A stretch of 64,000 bases of DNA from Posidonia oceanica (taxonomy: Eukaryota; Streptophyta; Magnoliopsida; Alismatales; Posidoniaceae), in assembly GCA_037176725.1 (NCBI GenBank), contig JAZBRS010000020.1, positions 97,792,501 to 97,856,500 on the forward strand, in the 5' to 3' direction. Made by a program: the position numbers and the translations under genes. Positions 44,291-54,284 of the stretch are shown one piece after another. The notes beneath the pieces are model-generated. The model ran no database searches and was not told where the DNA came from. It saw nothing but the letters and a program-made list of their open reading frames with translations. How positions within the stretch are numbered: the first letter of the stretch is position 1; each line of letters starts with the position of its first letter.

Positions 44291-44584
44291 GTGAATTTCT
44301 TCTTCTTCTTCTTCCTTGTAAAACAGATTTAAAGATGCGGATTAACAAAGTGTAGTATACGATTCAAAGCAAATATAAAAAAAGACATGAAATAAGAAAA
44401 GAGAAAAAAGACTTACTGTAGCGATCCCGTGAGCTTCGCGATTGTCCGTGGACGTTGCCAGAGCTCGCGTGCACCGATCGGAAAATCCGGTTCACTATTA
44501 GCGGGTGATCTGAGGAGGAAACTCGACTCAAAACACCGAAAACAAAGGCGAAAAGCCAAAGGGAAGGAAAAAGAGAAGAAAAAG

Positions 44585-44822
44585 GGAGTCGCCACCTAGT
44601 CTATTAAGTCGGGAGATAAGAAAAATCGGGGAAAAGCATGAAAAACATGCAAAACCACACAAAAAGATGAAATACAATGCAAATGCTATGCAAAGAGGAT
44701 GACTCGTGCCAAAGACGAGGGCAAAAGGGTCATTACGGGCCAGAGAAAGAGTAAGGACTCCTATTACGTGCGGGGAAGGTGTTAGGCACCCCCGACACGC
44801 CCGAGAAGCGGTCTTTCTAGGC
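44585..44822 (-). other. Conserved LTR core, copy C
   Basis: On the minus strand it reads 'AAGACCGCTTCTCGGGCGTG', 'GGTGCCTAACACCTTCCCC', 'GTAATAGGAGTCCTTAC', 'CCCGTAATGACC' and ends in a perfect TGGCGACTCC (44,585-44,594), in the same order as copies A and B. Confidence 0.75.
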
Positions 44823-45065
44823 TTATGCTCGCTTTTGAGGGAAAATGCATGCTTTGAATGCCTAAGTGCCATGAATGCCTAATTAGATGCTCAAATGTGT
44901 GCTCTAAGTGATGAAATGCGTGAAAGGAATTGAACGTGCTATCTAAGTGCTCAGCAGCGCTGTCTGTGTTCCGAACCAGGCGAACCCTGATCCGTGAGAA
45001 CTCCAGGCAGTAAGCATCACTGCCCTAATGCAAATGCAAGCGATTAAAACAAAACGCCGATAAAA

Positions 45066-45600
45066 CCACATAATGCAGGGGTGCGACAAGCAAAGGGAAA
45101 AGCAAATCCAGGCGGAAAACAAGCAATGCAAACATGAAAGAAAAACATCGGAAAAGCCACGCAATGCAGGGGTACGACAAGCAAAGGGGAAAGCAAATCA
45201 GAGCAGAAAATAAGCGATGCAAGCGTGAAAGCAAAACATCAGAAAAGCCACGCAATGCAAGGGTACGACAAGCAAAGGGAAAAGCAAATTCGGGTGGAAA
45301 ACAAGCAATGCAAATGTGAAAGCAAAACATCGGAAATGCCACGTAATGCAGGGGTACGACAAGCAAAGGGGAAAGCAAATCAGGGCGGAAAACAAGCGAT
45401 GCAAACGTGAAAGCAAAACATCGGTTAAAACCACGCAATGTAGGGGTACAACAAGCAAAGGGGAAGATTAGACGACATGACGGGCGTCAATCGGGCAGTT
45501 AGGGCTGCCAGTCTGAATGCAAAGGAGAGACAAGCGATGTGAGTGTGAAACAAACATCGGATAAGAACCACATAATGCGGGTGTGAAGACCTGCAAAGGG
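45066..45600. repeat. 91-bp tandem array
   Basis: The word CCAC(A/G)(C/T)AATG(C/T)A(A/G)GGG starts at 45,066, 45,157, 45,248, 45,339 and 45,431 (steps 91, 91, 91, 92), with a diverged copy at 45,568. Each unit also contains ACAAGCAAAGGG, AAAGCAAATC, AAACAAGC(A/G)ATGCAA and CAAAACATCGG. A period of 91 is not a multiple of three, so the frames on both strands are by-products. Confidence 0.9.
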
Positions 45601-46079
45601 GAAAGAAAGCAAGCAAAGGGATCCCCACTATCCTGTGACTGTTTCCCACTAAACCGTCCCACGATATGTCTCGCATGCTGCCCAAAGCTCGTTGTGCAAT
45701 CGGATCGTGGAAAAGGGGGAAGAAGGCCACGATTAGTAGTAAATCCGAGGGAAAACTCAACCCAAAGACACTAAGAAGACGCGAAAGGAGGAAGTAGAGT
45801 AGATAGGCAAGAGGAGAAGTCCTAATCTACATGCACGGAAAACGAGGTGCGAAAAACAATGCATGCAATGCAAATGACAGGCAACAAATGATATGGATTC
45901 AGATGGACTTACCTTGGAGATCTGAGGCCTGATCTGAGATAACCTTGGTCAACATGAAAGTCCGCTCCACCAGAATGATCCAGGTAGCTTGGTCGCGAAG
46001 ATCCGACAGTCCGATCGGCAGTTATCCAGGTTTAAAGCCAGAAGGCCCAAGGGCCTGAAAAGGGTAGGGGCCTAAGTGC

Positions 46080-47450
46080 AAATAATCTCTAAGGGTGTGC
46101 AATGCAGGATGTGTGCATGCAAAAGTGCTTAGGATGCTGGTAAGTGCCTAAACAGGTGTCTAGGTGCAATGTGCAAAGATGTGTGTGCGATATGTGTGTA
46201 AAGATGCAAGTGCAGGGACCTATGTGCAAATAGGAAAAAGTGTAGGGGTCTATGTGCAAAACATGGCAAACATGCAGTGCAAACATGATAAGTGCAGGCA
46301 GGGATGCAAGTGCAGCAATGTGGGGGGGCAGTAGTGGCCAGATGCAACAAAAATACAAGGCAAACATGCAATTGGTCAATAAAGGACCTAAACGCAGTTT
46401 TTAGAAAACTTATGGACTAAGATGCAAAACCAGCAAACAGACGCAAATCCCAACAAAGAAAACCTGCAAGGGATCCTCATGCAACTTTCGAAAAGCTTGG
46501 ATAGGGAAAGCAAAGTCAAGAAGCATTAAAAAAACCACAAAAGATGGTCCCAGGGACCCATGTGCAATTTTCAGGAAAACCAGAACTAAACAGCAAATCC
46601 ATAAAAAACAAGCATGCACAGCCACAGTAATGTTCAAAAACCTGGGTGCAACCTAAACAGGCCTCTAGGCTTGAAAGCAAAGCTAGAAGAAAACCACATG
46701 GAAACCACATAGCATTGGAAAGATCTACCTGCAATCTTTTAAAAAGCTAAGGGCTTAACTGCAAGACAAAACAAAGACCTGGGGGGCATTATGAAACTTA
46801 GAAGGACCTGCATGCAAATAACAAAAACCTCTGGACCAAACAACAAGTCCAAAAAAATGCGAACATGTGCCACAGTTGATGTGCAAAGGGCCCAAATGTA
46901 ATTAAAATAAAATCCAGGGCTTAAAAACAAGAAAACACAAGGCACAACATATTTCTAGAAACTGAGATGCAATAAATAAAACATGCTGGGGTTTTATGCA
47001 ATGCAATAATGTTCTAAATGCTGAAATAAATCAAATCTAACAACCAAAGGACCCAGATGTGATTTCAAGAAACTTAAGGACCCAGATGCAAAACAACAGA
47101 GAAAAAACAGAAGAGGATTCACAGTTGTTGGACCCAAAAGTAATTTAAAAGAACCTGCAAACAATTTATGCAATGCAATATGATATGAAATTCAAATTAA
47201 ATCACATTCATCAACTGAGGAGGACTAGAACGCAAATAAACAAAGATACTGGACTAAAACTAAAAGATGCTGAAAGATTTTGAACTGCAACAGGACTAAG
47301 ATGTAATAAAAAGAAAAGACAGGAATTTAACGCAATGCAATATAGTTTAAATTAAACATTAAATGAAATCTAAACTGCAACTGGATCAAAGTGCAAATAA
47401 ATAAAACTAAGAGGAACAAATGCAATGCAATGGTAAACTAACTAAGTTAA
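46080..47450. repeat. Degenerate short-word array (GGACC...ATGCAA)
   Basis: About 1.4 kb in which words such as AGGGACCTATGTGCAAA, GGACTAAGATGCAAAAC, GGGACCCATGTGCAATTTT and GGACCCAGATGCAAAACA recur every 30-60 bases with loose spacing. No frame is kept. Confidence 0.6.
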
Positions 47451-48619
47451 GAAAAAATAAACGAAAACGCAACTAATGGGATTATAATAAGGGAACGCTA
47501 CAGTAGATGAACAGTGGCATGACATTTGCAGACCTCCTGGCAACTATGGGCAGAGGTGGAGCGACGGATGGAGGCGAAGCTGCGTGCGCAGGGGCTCGGG
47601 GAGGCCTGGTGCAGTCCAGTGGGGCTCGGCGGAGTGGCGGGCGGCGTGGCACGGCTTCGGGCGTGTTGCACCGGCGGTCGGCGCCAAGGAAGAAGGTGAA
47701 CTCCGGTGAGGCGCTGGCGGCGCATCAGGGCACGAAATGCGAAAAAAAACATATGGGGATGAAGAAGGGAGCGAGGCGGATTTAAGGGAAGAGTTGCTTA
47801 CCTGTTTCGCACGCCGGGGTGGCCGGACGACCTCGTGGAAGTTCTGTCAATGGCGTGGCAAGCGGAGGAGGCTTCGGAGTGGCTGGGAAGCGCGCGGTTG
47901 GAGTCCAAGCGAGATCGTGGAGGTGCAGAGGAGGCTTGGGAAGCGACGGCTGGTCCTCTCCTCCCTTCCACGCGCAGGTGGCCAGAATGGGTTCTGTTGG
48001 AGAATAATCTCTCTCCTCCCTCTGTTGGTGGCTCTCACCGGGTTGCTCTCTCTCTGTGGCTTCTGGAAGGGTTCGTGGGGGAGGGCTGGTGATGGTGGAG
48101 GTCTGGTTGCTTGGAAGTGAAGAGGAGGAGTTGAGAAAGTGGAGAAGGTCTGGAGGAGGAAGCTTTGGAGGAGTGTGATGGTGGAGAGAGGGTGTTGCTG
48201 TGATAGATGTTGGTCTGTGGGTTGGGTGCTGTGTAGGAGGAGGTGAAGTGCTGGTGAAGGAGAGGAGGTCTGGTTGTTTGGTGGTGGCAGGGAATGGTGG
48301 TCTGGTGGCGGTCTGATGGTGAAGAAGAAGTGAAGAGGAGGCTGTGGTCTGAGGTCTGTGTGGATGTCTGGTGGTGTCATTGTGTTGGCTCTTGGCTGTT
48401 GGGAAAAAATGAAGAGAGGCTGGTTGTGTGTGAAGGCTGGGGTGTGTGAAGGCTGTGGTGTGTGCACTGATGGCCGTTGGTTGGTTTTGGTCTTGGTTGT
48501 GGTTTAGGGCATAGGCTGGAGGTGATGGAGGGTCTGATGGAGGAAGAGATGGCTATGAGGTGAGGGAAGTCAAGGATGACGGAGGGATGTCAGGTGGATT
48601 TGAAAATGGAGAGAGGATG

Positions 48620-48910
48620 GCAGCTGGCTGTGGGGGAAAAGGAGAAGAAAGGAGGGGGAAGAAAAGGAAAAAAAGAAAAAAAGAAAGAAGGAGAGGAGGA
48701 GGGAAAGTGAAAATGAGAGGAGGCTATGGGCTAGATCGTGAGGAGGAGAAAAAAAGGGAAAAAAGGTGAATGAAGGAGTGGGCCGGGCTGTAGGAATAGG
48801 AAGGAAAAAAAAGGAAATAAAGAAATGAAGAAGGAAAGAGAGAGAGGATAAAGAGGAGAGAGAAGAAGGAAAAAAAGGATAATTAGAGAAAAAAGAGGGA
48901 GAAGGAAGAA
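48620..48910. repeat. Long purine tract
   Basis: Nearly 300 bases of A and G, interrupted mainly at 48,705-48,740 and 48,765-48,800. It is the purine strand of what would be the CT-rich leader of the minus-strand element. Confidence 0.8.
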
Positions 48911-49384
48911 GACTTGTGGTTTTTGAGTTTTGTTTTGATTGATTTTTAAAGATTTTTTTTTAATTGTTTTTTAACTTGTTTTCTCTAAGTTTTTGTTTTA
49001 GTTGATTTTTAAGGTTTTGTTTTAATGGCTTTTTAACTTATTTTTCTTAGGTTTTTCTTTTGATTATTTTTTGAGTTTGAATTAGGGTTTTGAATTTTAG
49101 AGAATGGTTTTTTAGGTTTTGAATCAAGGTTTTGAAGTTTTCATTTTGAGTTGAGTCTTTTAATTGTTTGTTAAGTTTTCTTTTGATTAGGATTTTAAGG
49201 TTTTTAATTGTTTTCGAAGGATGACTTTGCTTTGTTTTTTAGTTAAGTATTTTCTAGGATTTTTTGTTTTGATTTTTCTAAGTTTTGTTTTGATTGTTTT
49301 CTAGGTTTGCTACTTAGGTTTTTTAATTAGGTTTTTCTTGGTTTTTTTATTAAGTTTTTCTAGGTTTTTTAATTAAGTTTTGAT
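48911..49384. repeat. T-rich low-complexity region
   Basis: Repeated GTTTTGTTTTGATT, TTTTTAAG and TAGGTTTTT words for about 470 bp; no gene. Confidence 0.75.
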
Positions 49385-49387
49385 GTG

Positions 49388-49470
49388 ATTTTCTGGATTA
49401 GGGTTTAGGGTTTTAGGGTTTTGGGTTTTGGGTTTTGGAGTGGATTTGGTTGTTAGGGTTTAGGGTTCAA
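49388..49470. repeat. Telomere-like TTTAGGG/TTTTGGG words
   Basis: GGGTTTAGGGTTTTAGGG followed by TTTTGGGTTTTGGGTTTTGG and another GGGTTTAGGGTT. It is a degenerate form of the plant telomere unit, short and mixed, inside a T/G-rich region. Confidence 0.55.
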
Positions 49471-49490
49471 TGGTTTTGGGTTTTGGAGTA

Positions 49491-49760
49491 GAATAGAAAG
49501 CATTGGAGTCACCAACTAATATAACTAAAGGGAAGACATGGAAAAACCATGAACAAAACTCGAAGCAAGAGGAATAAATAAATAAAAATGACTATGAAAT
49601 CTAATGAACAAGGCAACCATCGTAGCCAAGACAAGGTAAAATGTTTTGTTACGCACAAGAAAGGTGTTAGCAACTTTGTACACTCGAATCATTGATCAGT
49701 CTCTCGAGTTGGCCAGTCGTGCGAAAATAGAAACAAGGTGAAAACAATTGGCAAGAGGGA
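49491..49760 (-). mobile_element. Diverged Tat-like LTR end D, minus strand
   Basis: On the minus strand GCTAACACCTTTCTTGTGCG and TTGGTGACTCCAATG mirror the conserved core, with GGAGTCACCA at 49,505-49,514 on the plus strand. The copy is more diverged than A-C and stops near 49,760. Confidence 0.5.
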
Positions 49761-49840
49761 AATGAATTAGAAATTAAAATAGGATGTTGAAACCCTAATT
49801 GAATAAAAATAGAAACATTGTATCATAGGAAAACCACTAA

Positions 49841-50072
49841 GGTAGCGTTTGGTATTATTTTAAAGAAAATAAATTATTCTTGTAATTAGTGTATTTGAAA
49901 AAATTAATCTCCACAGCTTTTTGAAATTAACATTTTTGAAATTTTTTATGCATAAACAAGATACTGATGTATTAAAATAAATTGGTGAAAACATTAGTAT
50001 TGAATTCAATTTTTCAAGAATAAATGTTTTTTTTTCAAAAATTGATCCTAATAATTGTTACCAAATAGATCC
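49841..50072. mobile_element. Tourist-like MITE (PIF/Harbinger type), 232 bp
   Basis: The left end GGTAGCGTTTGGTATTATTT and the right end, read inward as GGATCTATTTGGTAACAATT, are imperfect inverted repeats sharing GG...TTTGGTA. Both sides carry TAA (49,838-49,840 and 50,073-50,075), the 3-bp duplication typical of Harbinger insertions. The interior is AT-rich and non-coding. Confidence 0.7.
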
Positions 50073-51230
50073 TAAGTTAACAAGTCTGACCAATCGGCAA
50101 CCTAGAATCGTGCCATCCACACGCTGCAAGACCATGCCAGAGAGATGCACCACGTAAATGCATTTTTGAAACGCACCACTGGGCATTCTTTCCTTGATTG
50201 CGCATGATTCTTGGGGTTGGGGTATCCCGTGGAAGGAACAAAGGGGAAAAGAGGTGAAATAACAATTGAAACACCAACAAACATCAACTTCGACATACAA
50301 ACCTACTAGAGCAAGAAAGAAGGAAACAATTAAGCGAAATGACTGCTAGAAGATCAGTGCAGTGTTCAGCTCTCACTTGTTCGTCACAAAGTTCAAGGAG
50401 CAAAAGTAATGATGCAAAGTGAAAGGACATAGCAAGTTTAGAAAATATAGAATGAACTGACATCGTAGGTTGAGACTAACTAAGCAAACAATCAAGTAAA
50501 GGAAGGTAACTTGGATTAAACGGGAGAGTTGAGCTGAATCAAGGTCGTTGTTCAAAGGGAGAAATACAATGCAGAATTAGCAATGGAGACCAACTAAAAC
50601 TTGCCAAACTAGAGAGCAAACAGAGAGCTAAACAGAACATGAAATGGCAGCGAAATCCACTACGGTTCAAAAACGGCTTACCCAATGCTCAAGAACCAAA
50701 TACTGAATAATAATAACATAGCAACAAATGGACGTCTGCGTCTAACAAGTAGCGCTGTGCTTGCGAAGGAGAGCAGCTTCGCAGCTGCGGAAGTTGGATC
50801 CTCGTGATTAGGGAGAGGTTTGGAGGTTCTCCGGACCTTGGTCTTCTTCGCCACCTCTTCCCTGAATAGGGGTGGTGGGTGTTCTCGTGCATAGGGGGCT
50901 CTCGTACGGCGGGAGTTCTCGTGGAGCAGCTGCTTCGCTGCTGTGATTCCAGGTGCTACGTACCGTGCTGCTTTGGAGGTCCGGTCGTGCTCATTGGTGT
51001 TTCCTCGGGTGCTCTGGTGATCTCGTCTGGTGGGTTCCTCGGGTGTTGGTATTTTTTGATCCTCGGGTGGTTCCTAGTGGGTCTTCGGTGGCCTCCGACT
51101 GCCGGAGGTCATTCCTGCTGGGGCGCCGGCGTATCCATGGGGACACGAGGCGGGAGGGGTAGGTGATGACGTCGGCAAGAGAAGCGGGAAGGCGGGTTGT
51201 TTAAATTCAACTTCAAATTCAAAAAGAAGC
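50073..51230. other. No gene recognised
   Basis: Mixed sequence with a GC-rich block at 50,720-51,170 (CCTCGGGTG words, GGTGGTTCC). Short frames at 50,058-50,300 (minus) and 50,879-51,166 (plus) have no recognised domain. The GC block may be the 5' part of a retroelement. Confidence 0.4.
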
Positions 51231-51234
51231 TGGA

Positions 51235-51693
51235 GTGTGTTCGGAAGGGGATCTGCAGGTGGCAGGTGGAAACGTGGCTAGTGCTGTTGACTATAGTCAA
51301 CGTGGCACTTCGGTTTGTTGGACTGGTGGTCCTGTTCCTGGCTTGGGGACCAATGCTGACGTGTCCAGATGTGGTGGGTCCCTCTCTGATTCACGTGTGG
51401 GGGAGAAGGAGGAAGTGGTCGGTCGTGCTGGTTCCCTTGAGGGCGGTGTTGTTGGGCTTCAGGCCCCTGAAATTGCTGAGAATGGAGGCCCGACCCGAGT
51501 GGAGATAAGGCGGGATCCTGCTATCATGCATCTTGACACCAGCACCGTTGATTTGGTGGATCATCAATCGGGAGATGAGAGTAGGACGTCCGATTCCTCC
51601 TCCTGCGAGTCACTTAGTTCGGAAGATGAAGATACTGAAATGTGTAGGGAGTTTCCTGAACTCTTGGGAGTCACTTCAAGTTTTCAAATTTGA
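51235..51693 (+). other. 152-codon acidic/serine-rich ORF, family unknown
   Basis: The frame starts at a TGT-ATG context and ends with SSSCESLSSEDEDTEMCREF then PELLGVTSSFQI. The last 60 residues are acidic and serine-rich with varied codons, while the first 90 are glycine-rich. It could be the C-terminal part of a LINE ORF1-like protein or chance. There is no sequence evidence for translation. Confidence 0.25.
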
Positions 51694-52155
51694 TAGCATC
51701 AACTAAGTTAACCAGCAGTCGTTAATCATAAGACAATAAGGAATCAATGATATTATCATGGCATCAACTAATTTATGATTAAGATCTAAGACACTAAAAT
51801 AAAAAAAACTTGAGATAGAAAGGAATGCCACCTGTTGATATAACCAATACAGTTTCCTTGATGCACATGATTAACTAAAAACTTGTTGAGATTACACAAA
51901 AAAATATGGACTACACTATTAAAAACTCAATTATCATATTGACAAGTTGGATTTATATAAGCTAAACTTCGGAGCACATGGATGGTTTAAGCAATTACAA
52001 GGCTAACTCATGAGCTAAACCAAAATTATAGAGTTAAAGTGAGGCTGTGTAGATATCCCAAGGACTAGTTCTAGATATTTCCTACAAATAATCCCAAAGC
52101 AAATACAGGAGTGAACCTATATGAAAGATTGAACAATATAGATCACGAATCATGT
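51694..52155. other. AT-rich interval downstream of the FAR1-like pseudogene
   Basis: About 460 bp of AT-rich sequence with no gene; it may include 3' sequence of the FAR1-like gene on the minus strand. Confidence 0.4.
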
Positions 52156-52159
52156 TGAA

Positions 52160-54112
52160 ATTTTATAGTAACTAAAGAAGAGAATGAAATACATAAGTTG
52201 TACCTTTGATCAGATGACGATGGAATATCAACTCTAGCAAGTGTGCTTGTATAATATCTGGCTTGTATGGTCCACCTAGGTAAAATATATTTTCTGTCAA
52301 TATAGTCACTCCCTTTTTCCACAGAATTAGAAGGATATAACGACATAGAATCTCTTCATATTCAAATTTCTTACACGAACAAAAAGCAGAGATTTCAATA
52401 CCACTGTTGAATATCACAGACTATGGTGTGTATTTTTTCCATACTTCCAAACATAGTATTGAGCACTGTTTCTGTCTTGGCTTTTGGGAGGCATAAGACA
52501 GTCATTTCTTCAATTCATTCTCAAACGAAGTATATATAGTCCTCGTGTATTCTTTGCCTGCTTGTGCTTCAATTGGATTAGAAGACAAAAGTATTGGTGT
52601 GGTTGACATTGTCATCAAGTCCTCTTTTTTTCAGCATTCCGTTTAAATGATAATGCTCTATCATATTGAAAGACAAACTTCGAAATAGGAGTTAGGGAAT
52701 GAACATAACCATCAAAAAAAAAAGTTGATACTTTCAAATCATTGGCTAGTGGACATTTCAGCCATAAACACGTCCTTCAGATAACAAGGGACCCAATTTT
52801 CTCAAATATTATACATTGTATTCAACCATGTATTATCATGAATTGAAGGATATATATCTTTCAACAACTCCCATTGATTCTCAAATTTCATGGGAGTTCT
52901 GGAACCATATATGCATTTCCCATAGTCTTGTTTGAAGTTGACATTGCATCTGAGCTCAGATACATGGTTTATTGTATTTTTACCTATGTGCCACGAACAA
53001 TACCGATGTGTTGTACCCTGCAAAATCATTAGAATTGTAGCACACATAGTGACATCTTGATTTGTAATGATAGCCTTTGGCTTCTTACCACACATGTACC
53101 TCAGGAATGTTGTAAATAAATAGGTGAAGGTATCTTCTGTTTCATTAGCAAGCAATGTACAACCAAACAACGTAAACTGTCTGTGATGATTAACACCAGT
53201 GAATGACGCAAAGAGCATGTTAAAGTTATTTATCCTGTAGGTTGTGTCAAAAACAACTACATCTTTAAATTTCATGTAGTTGTCACGAGACCTTCCATCA
53301 GACCAGAAAACACTTATTATTGTGTGATCTTCATCCAATTCAAATTCGAAGAAGAACTGCGGATCTGACACATTTTTTGATTCAAAGTACTCATCACAGC
53401 CATACATTCCTTCCCAATATTATTTTAATGAGTCCATCTTCTATGGCCACTAATTTATTGGGGAGTGACACCTTCATGGCCACTCTTTGAGAGAACTTGT
53501 GCAACTCTAGATGGTCTAACACCACAAGCAGATAAAGTATCAACTAATCCTTTAGCTACTGAAGACAATTTGTTATGAAATCAAAGCTTCGATATCTTAC
53601 TAGGTGTGGTAAGAATATGATTGTGCTCTTCAATAAATTTATCCACAATCCATAGTCCTTTGTCTCTTTGGACAATACAAAGTCTAGCTGGGCAACCTTC
53701 ACGAGTACATCTTCTCCTATTAATTTCTTTTCCCCAGTACCGTTTATCTTTTAAATCCTTTTCACCTTGTTTAGAACAAACAAAATTCCTTGCTATCATT
53801 TGTCCAGTGCTTTTTGAATTCCTAAACCAACTTCTCCTGATGGAAAATCCTTTTATCCTGACATATGCATTGTAGTACAGGTATGCTTCATTTTCTGAAC
53901 TAAATTCCATACCCATATAAGGCTGAATAGGCACTTGAGAAGTGTACTGTGGTGTATTTTGCTCTCCAACTCTTCCTCGTCTATATCAAAATCTACACAA
54001 ATGTTTTCATCTTTGTTGCCACACAAATCTTCCTCATCTATATCAACATCTATAGATAAATTTCCATGCTTGCTGCCAAACTCTTCATCGACATCTATAT
54101 AATCCTACATAC
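52160..54112 (-). pseudogene. FAR1/FHY3-related sequence, degraded
   Basis: FAR1/FHY3 proteins are plant transcription factors descended from MULE transposases. Domains in order on the minus strand: an acidic N-terminus after a possible acceptor (about 54,110), a FAR1 zinc-binding domain (53,934-53,581: FVCSKQG, CTREGCPARL, DKFIEEHNH), the linker KLSSVAKGLVDTLSACGVRP-SRVAQVLSKSGHEGVTPQ, a MULE transposase domain (53,407-52,802: DPQFFFEFELDED, YMKFKDVVVFDTTYR, RYCSWHIGKN), then WVPCYLKDVFMAEMSTSQ, FFDGYVHSLTP and a SWIM finger (FCSCKKFEYEEILCRYIL). Stops at 53,581-53,583 (TGA), 53,455-53,457 (TAA), 52,802-52,804 (TGA) and further on, plus a shift within the SWIM region (IL-CRYIL to YILPRWTIQARYYT), show it is not functional as one gene. 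Confidence 0.85.
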
Positions 54113-54257
54113 ACAAACATGAAATTTTACCTTCACTGTCATTCAAAAGAGAATGTAAAAAATTCCTATAAAAAAAATTACCACACTCATGGACAAAACA
54201 TGGATGAAATAATATCATACGTGTACAGAATATCAACGAACATCAAAGAAAATAGAC

Positions 54258-54284
54258 AGAACAGAACAGAACAGAACAGAACAG
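54258..54284. repeat. (AACAG)n microsatellite
   Basis: Five copies of AACAG/ACAGA in a row. Confidence 0.9.

Larger units (their letters stand above)
44291..49490 (-). mobile_element. Tat-like LTR or leader sequence C, minus strand, repeat-rich
   Basis: The shared LTR core at 44,585-44,822 shows that this block is oriented on the minus strand. Upwards in coordinate it holds a 91-bp tandem array, a long stretch of degenerate GGACC/ATGCAA words, a GC-rich block (47,500-47,960), GGT/GA-rich sequence, a 280-bp purine tract and a T-rich region. No start (TGTAGACACC) or pol gene is found. Open frames here (for example 206 codons at 47,847-48,467) show no domain. Confidence 0.5.

Noticed and set aside
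45066..45600. Possible CRISPR-like array
   Set aside because: The whole 91-bp unit is repeated, without constant repeats and unique spacers, and the DNA is from a plant nucleus. It is an ordinary tandem repeat.
47847..48467. 206-codon minus-strand ORF, proline/histidine-rich
   Set aside because: Simple-sequence GGT/GGA region; several overlapping frames are open on both strands. No domain.
49388..49470. True interstitial telomere
   Set aside because: Only a few perfect TTTAGGG units mixed with TTTTGGG in a T/G-rich region; too short and irregular.
53621..53875. 84-codon plus-strand ORF
   Set aside because: It is the shadow of the FAR1 DNA-binding domain on the minus strand.
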